In this document: positions 15,940 to 24,328 of the stretch, piece by piece
Layout of the letters: each line of letters opens with the position of its first letter
How positions within the stretch are numbered: position 1 is the stretch's first letter
Source of the DNA: Rhizobiales bacterium dw_265
Lineage (GTDB): Bacteria; Pseudomonadota; Alphaproteobacteria; Micropepsales; Micropepsaceae
DNA length: 64,000 nt
Direction of reading: 5' to 3'
Assembly: GCA_018449595.1 (NCBI GenBank)
Contig: JAAVUU010000001.1
Span: 372,001 to 436,000 of the forward strand
Made by a program: the position numbers and the translations under genes
The notes under the pieces: model-generated
What the model saw: only the letters and a program-made list of their open reading frames with translations
Told to the model about the DNA's origin: nothing
Databases searched by the model: none

Positions 15940-18051
15940 CTAGAGTCGCATGAGGCCAATGCCCGGATCGGTGCGGCTGGCGCTCCCCCTCTCGGCATGG
16001 CCGGCGAAACACCGGAGGAAATGGCCTTCGGCAGAAACAGTCAGGCTGTACCAGTGATCGCTCGCCGCCACCTTCCAGACGCTTTGCGTGGATTGGCCCG
16101 GTTCGATGGCGATGGTGCGCCGGCGGCCGCCCGCGACCGGATACGCTTCATCCATCGCGACCTCGACCTCGCGCATCTTCGCGCTCGCGTTGGCGAGGTT
16201 CAGAACCACATCGGCCCCAACCGTTTCTGTCAGGGTGACGCAGAGATCCGGATCGCTCCGACCCGCGAAGCGCCGATAGAAGCCGTTGGGGCCGTGCAGG
16301 ATCAGGTCGTAGGTTTCCAGAGGCTTTGCCCCGTTCCAGTGACCCGCCGCATAGCGCTCGCCGGCGCCCAGGGTGAAGCGCCATGGACCCGCGGAGTCGG
16401 CGGCGTCGAATATCTGGAACACCGCCCCCGTGCTGCCGGTGTTGACGAGGTCGATCCACAGCTTTCCGTGCTCGACACGGGCGTCGGCGGAAAGCCGGTA
16501 GGGCAAGGGGCGTGACGGCCGCTGGCCCTCGTCCTGGCGCGCCGGGGCCTGCTGCGCCGGTATCTTCAGGCTCGGCGAGGCCAAAGACCGGGCGACCCTT
16601 TGCATGTAATCGGCGGTGTCCGGCAGGGCCAGGCTGGTCCAGTCGCGGTTGGGCGACTTGAAATCGAAGGCCGACGTCAGGTCGCCGCATACCGCGCGCC
16701 GCCAGTCGCTGATGTTCGGCTCCCCCACCCCGAAGCGTTTCTCGATAAATCTTAGAGTGGAGGTATGGTCGAAGACTTCCGAGCAGACAAAGCCGCCACG
16801 GCTCCATGGCGACACGATAATGGCGGGCACCCGGATGCCCAGCCCGAGCGGATAGCGGCCGCGATTGGCGACCCCGGCGACGCCGCGATAATCCTTGGCC
16901 TCGCCTTCGACCCCGACGGTGCTGAACCCGTCCGCTTGCGTGAGCGGCGGCATGGGTGGCGGCATATGGTCGTAGAAGCCGCCCGCCTCGTCATAGTTGA
17001 TGATGAAGACCGTCTTGGCGAACACCTCGGGGTTTTCGACCAGGGCCTCGATCAGCTTGGCGCAGACATGCTCGCCCTTGGACGGCACGGCCGTGGGATG
17101 CTCCGACAGGTCCGCCGCGGTGACGATCCAGGACACCTGCGGCAGCCGGCCGGTGGCAATGTCGGCGCGGAACGCCGCCACCAGTTGCTTGCCGTCCGAG
17201 CGCGTGCGATCCGCGCCCGTCTTGTGCTCCGACACCCAGGCGCGGCCGCGTTCGTACAGTGCCGAATCTTTCGCGCAGGGCCGGAACGGCTTGAACACGG
17301 ACAGGATGTTGTCGCCGAAATTGTCGTATTCCTGATAGACCTTCCAGGAAACGCCAGCCGCCTGCAGCCGCTCGGCATAGGTGGTCCAATCATGCGGCCC
17401 CTGCGCCATGGGCCGGTCCTCGGCCATGTCGGCGCTCGGGGTTTCGTCCTCTCCGTAGTTGCTCATCTCCGGGTCGCCGCCGACCTTGCCGCCCCCGTTG
17501 CACCCGGTCCACAGATGCAGCCGGTTGGGATAGGTCTGGGTCAGGGTCGAGCAATGATAGGCGTCGCAAATGGTGAAGGCGCTCGCCAGGGCGTAGTAGT
17601 AGGGCAGGTCTGAACCCTTGTAATACGCCATCCGCTTGTGGAGTTCGCCGCTGTGCCCCCAGCGGTCGTAGCGGCCGCCATGGACGATGGTGGTGTTCTC
17701 CTGGTGGCTCTGGTCAGACCCATCGACGACATAGGCGTCGGTTGTCCGCGCATCGCCATGGAAGGGCATGACATAGCCGTCCGGATGCTCGGTGCTGGGC
17801 TGGCGCCACACCGTGGCGCCGCCGGGCAGGCGTAAAGGGCGCGGATCGCCAAACCCGCGCACGCCGCGAAACGCCCCGAAATAGTGATCGAAGGAACGGT
17901 TCTCTTGCATATAGATCACCACATGCTCGACATCCATGATCGAACCGCTGGCATTGTGGGCGGGGATGGCCATCGCCTTGCGGATGCTCGCCGGCAGCGC
18001 GGCCAAACCGCCTGCAATCCCTTGCAGGAATTCGCGCCGATCGTTTCCCAT
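15940..18051 (-). CDS. Phosphocholine-specific phospholipase C (PlcN/PlcH family), Tat-exported
   Basis: 703 residues. The N-terminus has a Tat signal with Asp-Arg-Arg-Glu-Phe-Leu, then Tyr-Met-Gln-Glu-Asn-Arg-Ser-Phe-Asp-His-Tyr-Phe-Gly, the metal-site signature of the acid phosphatase/phospholipase C superfamily. Trp-Ser-Arg-Gly-Gly and Phe-Asp-His-Thr-Ser lie further on. The C-terminal 200 residues form the two beta domains found in Pseudomonas PlcH and PlcN. The enzyme hydrolyses phosphatidylcholine or sphingomyelin outside the cytoplasm, releasing phosphocholine. The start at 18051 has a GGAG ribosome site. It follows the PI-PLC/phosphatase fusion by 23 bases, so the two should be co-transcribed. 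Confidence 0.9.
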   Translation of the reverse strand: MGNDRREFLQGIAGGLAALPASIRKAMAIPAHNASGSIMDVEHVVIYMQENRSFDHYFGAFRGVRGFGDPRPLRLPGGATVWRQPSTEHPDGYVMPFHGDARTTDAYVVDGSDQSHQENTTIVHGGRYDRWGHSGELHKRMAYYKGSDLPYYYALASAFTICDAYHCSTLTQTYPNRLHLWTGCNGGGKVGGDPEMSNYGEDETPSADMAEDRPMAQGPHDWTTYAERLQAAGVSWKVYQEYDNFGDNILSVFKPFRPCAKDSALYERGRAWVSEHKTGADRTRSDGKQLVAAFRADIATGRLPQVSWIVTAADLSEHPTAVPSKGEHVCAKLIEALVENPEVFAKTVFIINYDEAGGFYDHMPPPMPPLTQADGFSTVGVEGEAKDYRGVAGVANRGRYPLGLGIRVPAIIVSPWSRGGFVCSEVFDHTSTLRFIEKRFGVGEPNISDWRRAVCGDLTSAFDFKSPNRDWTSLALPDTADYMQRVARSLASPSLKIPAQQAPARQDEGQRPSRPLPYRLSADARVEHGKLWIDLVNTGSTGAVFQIFDAADSAGPWRFTLGAGERYAAGHWNGAKPLETYDLILHGPNGFYRRFAGRSDPDLCVTLTETVGADVVLNLANASAKMREVEVAMDEAYPVAGGRRRTIAIEPGQSTQSVWKVAASDHWYSLTVSAEGHFLRCFAGHAERGSASRTDPGIGLMRL

Positions 18052-18074
18052 GACGTTCTCCAATAGATGTTCGG

Positions 18075-19937
18075 TTAGTACGCCGCCGTCGCCAGGGCGG
18101 CCGCCTCGGCGCGGCAGACCGCGGCGCTGGGCGACGGCGCGCTCGCGCGGACTGTCGCCATCTCGGCGCGGGCAGCCTCCAGATCGGCGCGAAACGCGGC
18201 GGAGCCGTGCAGCGCCGCGGTCGCCGCGGCGCCCGCCAGCCATCCCGCCTCGACCGCGCTCAGGCTGTGGGCGCCGCAGATCAGCCGGCTTTCGCCGAAG
18301 GCGCGTCCCCGCGCCAGGATCTCCGTCGCCCGATCCGGCGCGAGTTCCGCCAGGATCAGCGCCTCCATCCACCCGTTTGCGGCATGGCCGGACGGATAGT
18401 CGCCGTTGGCGGCGAGATCGGCCGTCTTCGCCTGGCAGATCGGCGCTTTGGTGCCGATATAGGGGCGCTTCACGCGATAGAATTGCTTGACCGGATCGAC
18501 CACCCCGGCGGTTCCGGCCCGGTCGAGCAGACGCGCCGTGACCGGCGCCGTCTGGGAGGTCAGCTTGACGCCCAGGGCGCAGGCGAAATGTTCAAAAGGC
18601 CCGGTGTCGGCATCGGATGTCGCCACCTGCCAGCGCGGCGAGCCCTTGAGCCGGCGCGTCGCCGCGAACACCCGATGGTCCGCCGTGGCGACCGGACCAC
18701 GCGGCGGCGGCGGCAGAATGCGCACGCCATCGGGCGTGGCTTCCGGCGAGAGATAGGCGCTGCTCGCCGCGCCCACTGTCTCGACCGGCAGTCCCGCGCA
18801 ACGTCCGGCGGCCCGCACCGGATTGCACAGCGCCGCCACGCCGCCCGGCAAACGCACCTGATAGTCGTTATGCAGCCGGGGCTCCGGCCAGAAATAATCC
18901 GTCGAGACGAATTGGGCGCCGGACGCCAGCGCCGCGTCGCGCCGCTGCGTGTCGTTGCGCCGGGCTTCGAGCGTGCCGGAGTCGGCGCGGGTGCGAACGA
19001 TGAAGCCCGCCGCGACCGCCTTGCGGATACGCTGGGCCTCCGCGACCGGATCGTTGAGCGTCAGATAGGCCGCCGCGGGCGAGTTCTCGTCGGTGTTGAC
19101 GAAGAACACCCTGCCCTCCAGCGACCGCCGTTTGCCGCGATAGACAGCGACCTTGTCCGCATCCTCATCGAGGGCGAACAGCACCTTGCCGCGCGCCTGC
19201 CCCAGCGCCGGCCAGGCGCCGTGCAGCACCGCCTCGCGCAAGGTCGGATAAGTGCCCTGGACATTGTCGGGTGTGATCAACGCCTGGGGCGGAAACACCG
19301 CGCGAATTTCGGCGTCCAAAGCATCGAAGGCGGCGGCGTCGAACGGCAGGGCATCCACCCCGCCAGGCATCGCCGCGGAGTCCGTCTTGGCATTGAACAT
19401 CAGCATGATCGGCGCATGGCCTGGATGGGCGAGCGACCAGCGCCGCACGATGCCGAGGCAGTCCCGCAAGGTCACGCAGGCACTGAGGACGTCAATGTCC
19501 GGGACATGCATCACCTTGAACCCCGGCTCGGCCAGCGCCGCCCGCCGCGCGGGGTCCAGCGCGACACCGGCGGCGCGCAGCCCGGCGGGATCAAGGAAAC
19601 GCCCACCCTCGGGATCGTAGTAAACATCAATCTCGATCTGGCGGACGCCGGCGTCCAACTGCTCCGACAGTGGACGATGCCGATAGTCGAGCTCGTCCGC
19701 GCGGTCGGGCGCGGCGGCGCGGATCAGGGCCATGACCGCGCCCGGCACCTCGGTCTTGTAGCTGTTGTGCGTGCCGACCACGACAAGATCGTTGAGCTTC
19801 AGGTTGCGGTCCATCCAGGCGCGCCGACAACCGGCGCCGGCATGGGCCGCATCCGCCGCCGCGAGGTTGCAGGCCGCGTCGTGCGCGCTGGCCGACAAGG
19901 CGAAACTGGCCGCAAGCACGGCCGCCATCTTCCACAT
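18075..19937 (-). CDS. Secreted fusion: Ca-dependent PI-PLC (SaPLC1-like) plus class A acid phosphatase (PAP2)
   Basis: 620 residues with a signal peptide. Residues about 40-370 match Ca-dependent phosphatidylinositol phospholipase C: Val-Gly-Thr-His57-Asn-Ser-Tyr-Lys, Ile-Glu-Ile-Asp-Val-Tyr-Tyr and the second His in Val-Met-His-Val-Pro. Residues about 430-600 match class A acid phosphatase: Lys-x6-Arg-Pro, Pro-Ser-Gly-His and Ser-Arg-x5-His. The last motif should end with Asp three residues after His, but the codon is GCG (Ala). The protein could cleave a phospholipid and dephosphorylate the released headgroup. A TTG at 19952 is an alternative start. The gene is first in the operon and only 64 bases from a divergent phospholipase gene. 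Confidence 0.82.
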   Translation of the reverse strand: MWKMAAVLAASFALSASAHDAACNLAAADAAHAGAGCRRAWMDRNLKLNDLVVVGTHNSYKTEVPGAVMALIRAAAPDRADELDYRHRPLSEQLDAGVRQIEIDVYYDPEGGRFLDPAGLRAAGVALDPARRAALAEPGFKVMHVPDIDVLSACVTLRDCLGIVRRWSLAHPGHAPIMLMFNAKTDSAAMPGGVDALPFDAAAFDALDAEIRAVFPPQALITPDNVQGTYPTLREAVLHGAWPALGQARGKVLFALDEDADKVAVYRGKRRSLEGRVFFVNTDENSPAAAYLTLNDPVAEAQRIRKAVAAGFIVRTRADSGTLEARRNDTQRRDAALASGAQFVSTDYFWPEPRLHNDYQVRLPGGVAALCNPVRAAGRCAGLPVETVGAASSAYLSPEATPDGVRILPPPPRGPVATADHRVFAATRRLKGSPRWQVATSDADTGPFEHFACALGVKLTSQTAPVTARLLDRAGTAGVVDPVKQFYRVKRPYIGTKAPICQAKTADLAANGDYPSGHAANGWMEALILAELAPDRATEILARGRAFGESRLICGAHSLSAVEAGWLAGAAATAALHGSAAFRADLEAARAEMATVRASAPSPSAAVCRAEAAALATAAY

Positions 19938-20001
19938 ACCGGCGTCACCCAACCATCACATCGGCGGTCTAGACCACGGCAATGCGACGAATGGGTGACG
20001 G

Positions 20002-22128
20002 GTGACAAACAGACCAACAACGCGGGATCGCCGCAGCTTCATCCGCGCCATGATGGCGACGGCGGGCGCGGCGGCGGCCTATACCCCCGCCATCGCCCGC
20101 GCCCTGGAGATTCCCGCCGACCGCCGCACAGGCACGTTGCAGGATGTCGCCCATGTCGTCATCCTCACGCAGGAGAACCGCTCCTTCGATCACTATTTCG
20201 GCACGATGCGCGGCGTCAGGGGCTATGGCGACCGCTTCGCCATTCCCGCCCCGCCGCTTCCCGCCGCGCCGGATCGCACCGTCCTCCTCCAGCCGAACCA
20301 GCATCCGGGGGCCGAGCCGGCGCTGATCGCCCCGTTCCGGCTCGATACCGCGGTGGATTTCCGCCTCTATCGCCCGCCCGGCACGCCCCATGGCTTCGTC
20401 GACAGCCAGGCGGCGTGGGACAATGGGCGGATGGGCGCATGGCCGCTCTCCAAGCAAAATCACGCCATGGCGCATTTCACGCGCGCGGACCTGCCGTTCC
20501 AATACGGCCTGGCCGAGGCCTTCACCCTGTGCGACGCTTATCACTGCGCCATGCACCTGTGCACCAATCCCAACCGGCTCTATATCTGGACCGGCACGCA
20601 CGATCCGTTGGCCAGGGGCAACGGCCCCGCCATCGACAATGGCTATGACAGCCTGGACGCCAATCCGCTGCACCATGGCGGCTATCTCTGGACGACCTAT
20701 CCCGAGCGCCTGATGGCTGCCGGCGTCGGCTTCCAGATCTATCAGGACATGGCCGACAATTTCACCGACAATCCCCTGGTCGGCTTTCAGCGCTATCGCC
20801 AGGCGCATGGCGCGGCGGCCCTCCTCTCACACCGGACGATGACGACCCGCTCGCTGGATGACTTGCGGCAGGACGTGTTGGACAGGCGGCTGCCGGAGGT
20901 TTCGTGGATCATCGCGCCCGCGGCCTTGTCGGAGCATCCGAGCGTTTCCACGCCGCTGCAGGGCGCGGACTATGCGGCCCGCGTACTCGATGCGCTCACC
21001 GCCAATCCGGACGTCTGGGCGCGCACGGTGCTGCTGATCAATTTCGATGAGAATGACGGTCTGTTCGACCATGTGCCCCCACCGGCCCCGCCGGCGCGTG
21101 TGTCGGGTCGCATGGTCGGCGCCACCAGCATCCCGGCGGATGACGAATATCATGTCCATTCCCAGGCGCCCGCGGATGCTGCCTATCTGGACCGGCCCTA
21201 CGGCCTTGGCATGCGGGTGCCGATGTATGTCGTTTCGCCCTGGAGCAAGGGCGGGCATGTCGCGTCCGAGGTCTTCGACCACACCAGCATCCTGCGCTTC
21301 CTCGAAGCCCGCTTCGGTGTCCATGAACCGAATATCAGCGCCTGGCGGCGCGCCGTGTGCGGCGACCTGACCTCCTGCTTCGATTTCGGCGCGCCCGACA
21401 CGACCCATTTCATGGCGGCGCTTCCGGCCACCGCCGCCCTGTCCGACCGCGCGGCGCGCCTGGAGGAAATCGCGCCGCCGCTTCCGGATCATGCGATCGC
21501 CCCCGTGCAGGAAACCGGCCTCAGGCGGCGGCGCGCGACGCCCTATCGCCTCGATGCCCGGTTGCGTACCCTGGGCGCCAGCCACGCCTTGTTTTTCGCC
21601 AACCATTCGGCGGAACGCGCGGCCGTTTTCCACGTCTATGACATCACGAAACTGGACCAGGTTCCCGCCCGCTACACGGTGGGCGCGGGCCAGGAAATGG
21701 CGCACCCGCTGCCTGTCTCCGGTGCGGACATCTTCGTCCTCGGGCCGGACGGTTTTCATCGCCGCCTGACCGGGAGGAGCGACATCTTCTCGGCCAGCAT
21801 CGAGATAAGCGTCGAGGGCGGCGGCGCTCCCGCGCTCTACGTCGAAAATCTCACCGCGGCGCCCCAGTCCATCGCCATGACGGATCGGGCCTACGGCGCC
21901 GCTCCCGATGTGATCGACCTGGCAGGTGGAGAAGCGCGCAGCATCCGGCTGGACCTCACACACAGCCACGGCTGGTATGACCGGCAATTCGTGGCGGGCG
22001 GCCAGGCCTGGCGCGTGGCGGGCCATGTCGAGAATGGTGAGGCGTCCTATTCGGATCCCGCCGCCGGCGGACCCGGCCCCCTCCGGCTGGCGCCCTCGGC
22101 CTGGCGGGAGAATTCCAGGTCGTGGTGA
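20002..22128 (+). CDS. Second phosphocholine-specific phospholipase C, Tat-exported
   Basis: 708 residues, GTG start. Asp-Arg-Arg-Ser-Phe-Ile-Arg forms a Tat signal, followed by Leu-Thr-Gln-Glu-Asn-Arg-Ser-Phe-Asp-His-Tyr-Phe-Gly and the other PlcN-family blocks, including Trp-Ser-Lys-Gly-Gly and Phe-Asp-His-Thr-Ser. The C-terminal beta domains are present. It is a paralogue of the enzyme at 15.9-18.1 kb on the opposite strand but lacks that protein's longer insert around residue 190. The divergent arrangement with the PI-PLC fusion, with only 64 bases between starts, suggests a shared control region for phosphoester scavenging. No Pho box could be confidently placed there. Confidence 0.9.
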   Translation: MTNRPTTRDRRSFIRAMMATAGAAAAYTPAIARALEIPADRRTGTLQDVAHVVILTQENRSFDHYFGTMRGVRGYGDRFAIPAPPLPAAPDRTVLLQPNQHPGAEPALIAPFRLDTAVDFRLYRPPGTPHGFVDSQAAWDNGRMGAWPLSKQNHAMAHFTRADLPFQYGLAEAFTLCDAYHCAMHLCTNPNRLYIWTGTHDPLARGNGPAIDNGYDSLDANPLHHGGYLWTTYPERLMAAGVGFQIYQDMADNFTDNPLVGFQRYRQAHGAAALLSHRTMTTRSLDDLRQDVLDRRLPEVSWIIAPAALSEHPSVSTPLQGADYAARVLDALTANPDVWARTVLLINFDENDGLFDHVPPPAPPARVSGRMVGATSIPADDEYHVHSQAPADAAYLDRPYGLGMRVPMYVVSPWSKGGHVASEVFDHTSILRFLEARFGVHEPNISAWRRAVCGDLTSCFDFGAPDTTHFMAALPATAALSDRAARLEEIAPPLPDHAIAPVQETGLRRRRATPYRLDARLRTLGASHALFFANHSAERAAVFHVYDITKLDQVPARYTVGAGQEMAHPLPVSGADIFVLGPDGFHRRLTGRSDIFSASIEISVEGGGAPALYVENLTAAPQSIAMTDRAYGAAPDVIDLAGGEARSIRLDLTHSHGWYDRQFVAGGQAWRVAGHVENGEASYSDPAAGGPGPLRLAPSAWRENSRSW

Positions 22129-22320
22129 CGATTCAAGGAATTGGGATTCCCACAAGGCGGCAAATCAGATTCAACGCTGGTTTTGGAGATCGGCGATGAA
22201 TATCCGCCGGACGCAAGACGCCAGCAATCCGGCGGGGACGACGTTACCAAACCACAACGTCATCGCTTGACACCCTTACTTGACCTGTGTCGAAGTCTCC
22301 GACAGGTTAATAAAACAAAA

Positions 22321-22335
22321 GTGCGCATATCGCAC
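22321..22335 (+). promoter_or_regulatory. Operator of the putative IclR regulon, upstream of the secreted hydrolase
   Basis: GTGCG-CATAT-CGCAC, a perfect dyad with a five-base centre, preceded by ACAAAA as at several other copies. It ends 20 bases before the ATG. An AT-rich TTAATA at 22307-22312 is a possible -10, which would put the operator over the transcription start. Confidence 0.75.
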
Positions 22336-22355
22336 ATTCGAGGAGGAACCGAGTC

Positions 22356-23648
22356 ATGTTGAAGAGCTTGGCACTGATGCTTGGTCTTGCCGCCCTGGTG
22401 ACTTCGGCGAATGCGGAAACGGCGCCGCCGGCGCCGGAATATGTCCGCCTGGGCAGCGCCAACGGCGCTCTCTATCGGCCCGCGACGGCGCCCCACACCG
22501 CGTTCATCCTGATGCACCGGGTCGGCGATTTCATGCGCCACCCCGCTTGCAAGGGTCTTTCCGAGCGCGGGTTCATGGTGCTGTGCATAGCCCCCACCCA
22601 GACCGACAACGAGTCGATTGTGGTATGGGACCAGACAATGCAGGACGTTGCCGCCGGCGTGAATTACCTGCGCAAACAACCTGGCATCACCAAGGTCGTC
22701 CTGTTCGGCCACAGCGGCGGCGGCACCGTGATGGGTTCCTATCAGGCTGTCGCCGAAAAGGGCCTTGCCTATTGCCGTGATTCCAACCGTATCTCCTCCT
22801 GCAGCGAGAAGCTTGCCCATCTGCCGCCGGCCGATGGCGTGGTTTTCGCGGATGCCCATCCCAACGACGGTGTCATGAAGATGCGCGACATCGATCCGGC
22901 CATCGCCGCGGACAAGGATGGCGCGATCCGTATTCTCCCGGACCTGGACCCGTTCAACCCGGCGAATGGGTACGATCCGGCCGGATCGCATTATTCCAAG
23001 GACTTTGTCAGCCGCTATGCCAAAGCCCAGGCCGATGAAATGGCTGGATTGATAGAGCAGGCCAAGCGCCAGGCCGCCGGCCTGAAGCAGGACGGCATGA
23101 CGCGGGCCGACCAGGATTTGATCCTGATCCCGACCACCAAGTCTTCCGCCTGGATTCAGCGCTACGATTCCGGCATTCCAGGCGCACGCGAAACCACGCA
23201 TGCCGTGAAGCTCCTGCAGAACGACGGCAGCATCAAGCTCGGCAAGGTCACCAGCGTGGCCGTCGCGACCGGACCGGCGGACACCAAGACGCTTCAGACC
23301 CTCTATTACAATGTGCATTCCTTCCTGACCTCGCACAGCATACGGGCGACGGACTCCATCAACGGCATCGATTATTGCTCGTCCAATTCGTCGTCGATCT
23401 GCGGCGCGCAATCCGTCACCGTACCGGCGATGGTCGCGGGCATGGGCGGCTACATGTTCGTGCGCGACAGCGAGAGGCTCTATGACAACCTGGCCTCCAA
23501 GGACAAAGACATCATCATCGTCGAAGGCGCCGTGCACGGCTTCACCGCCTGCACCGCCTGCGAGAAAACGCCCGGCCAGTACGCCAATTCGGAAAATAAC
23601 CTTTTCGACTATGTGCGGGACTGGGCCAACCGCCATTTCCCGCAGTAA
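22356..23648 (+). CDS. Secreted alpha/beta hydrolase (esterase-like)
   Basis: 430 residues with a cleavable signal peptide (Thr-Ser-Ala-Asn-Ala at the end). The nucleophile elbow Gly-His-Ser120-Gly-Gly-Gly is followed by a large cap with four or more cysteines (Cys-Arg-Asp...Ser-Cys, Tyr-Cys-Ser...Ile-Cys-Gly and Cys-Thr-Ala-Cys), which suggests disulfides and a periplasmic or outer location. A Val-His-Gly-Phe near the C-terminus could give the catalytic His. GAGGAGG lies ten bases before the ATG. The perfect regulon operator at 22321 ties it to the aromatic locus, so it may release an aromatic acid from an ester. The exact substrate is unknown. Confidence 0.8.
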   Translation: MLKSLALMLGLAALVTSANAETAPPAPEYVRLGSANGALYRPATAPHTAFILMHRVGDFMRHPACKGLSERGFMVLCIAPTQTDNESIVVWDQTMQDVAAGVNYLRKQPGITKVVLFGHSGGGTVMGSYQAVAEKGLAYCRDSNRISSCSEKLAHLPPADGVVFADAHPNDGVMKMRDIDPAIAADKDGAIRILPDLDPFNPANGYDPAGSHYSKDFVSRYAKAQADEMAGLIEQAKRQAAGLKQDGMTRADQDLILIPTTKSSAWIQRYDSGIPGARETTHAVKLLQNDGSIKLGKVTSVAVATGPADTKTLQTLYYNVHSFLTSHSIRATDSINGIDYCSSNSSSICGAQSVTVPAMVAGMGGYMFVRDSERLYDNLASKDKDIIIVEGAVHGFTACTACEKTPGQYANSENNLFDYVRDWANRHFPQ

Positions 23649-23650
23649 TG

Positions 23651-24127
23651 CTAGAGGCCCAGCCCGGGCAACCAATAGCCGCGGAATACGGGCATGTGCA
23701 GGAACTGGCTGAATACCAGCCAGATAAATAGAAAGCCCAGGCCCGCGGCGATGACCGACGTCGCCAGCCGCAGGCGCGCGATCAGGAAAAAGAACACGAA
23801 CAGGAAGAGCGGGATCGCGACGTAAAAGCCCGCCGCGAAAATCACCGCGATCAACAGCCCCAGGGCCGCATATATGCCGATGGCCCGCTTCCAGCTGACC
23901 TCTTCCCGCTCCGCTGTCGGCGCCGGAGGGAAAAAGCCGCGAATCACGGTTGCCGCCAGGACCAGCGCCGCCAGACCGAACAGAATGCCGCCATAGAGGG
24001 AAGGCGCCTGGGCGGATGTCGGATCATCGAAGCCTTTGGTCCGCGACAGATAGCCGAGCGCGAGCGCCGCGAAAACAAGCGGCGGCCCCAACCGCACCGG
24101 ATCCAGCTTGAACTGCCCAAGTTTCAT
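23651..24127 (-). CDS. tctB: Tripartite tricarboxylate transporter, small membrane subunit TctB
   Basis: 158 residues with four to five membrane helices and the DUF1468/TctB pattern: an N-terminal helix, a Phe-Phe-Pro-Pro charged loop, then paired helices with Phe-Leu-Phe-Val-Phe-Phe-Phe-Leu. TctB works with the large channel TctA and a periplasmic binding protein TctC to import carboxylates. Here it stands alone, convergent with the hydrolase gene (two-base gap), while tctA and tctC lie about 9 and 15 kb away. A TTGACC-N17-TATTGA promoter with the regulon operator directly downstream precedes it. Confidence 0.85.
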   Translation of the reverse strand: MKLGQFKLDPVRLGPPLVFAALALGYLSRTKGFDDPTSAQAPSLYGGILFGLAALVLAATVIRGFFPPAPTAEREEVSWKRAIGIYAALGLLIAVIFAAGFYVAIPLFLFVFFFLIARLRLATSVIAAGLGFLFIWLVFSQFLHMPVFRGYWLPGLGL

Positions 24128-24208
24128 GTCGTTTCCCCGCGCATCGCGCCATTCGATTCAAATCGTCCGCCGGCCTACATGCAAGACCGCCGGCGGAGGG
24201 CGCATGTA

Positions 24209-24223
24209 GTGCGTATTCCGCAC
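24209..24223. promoter_or_regulatory. Regulon operator between tctB and bicupin 1
   Basis: GTGCG-TATTC-CGCAC. On the tctB side the promoter is TTGACC (24253-24258) and TATTGA (24230-24235) with a 17-base spacer, so the operator covers the tctB start point and would repress. Relative to bicupin 1 it lies upstream of any promoter, a position suited to activation. Confidence 0.75.
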
Positions 24224-24237
24224 AATTGTTCAATAAC

Positions 24238-24260
24238 CGTTGACCCCTCGCCGGTCAACG
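24238..24260. repeat. Inverted repeat holding back-to-back -35 boxes
   Basis: CGTTGACC and GGTCAACG, perfect eight-base arms around a seven-base centre. Each arm contains a TTGACC -35 hexamer facing the opposite way. The minus-strand copy has a good -10 box; the plus-strand copy has only a weak one (TTAGGA at 24263). The repeat can be explained as overlapping divergent promoters for tctB and bicupin 1. Confidence 0.55.
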
Positions 24261-24328
24261 CGTTAGGAACAGCCGGTAGCGAAATCCAGGCTGACCGCCC
24301 CCGGTCGGCATTACGGAACGGAAACAGG

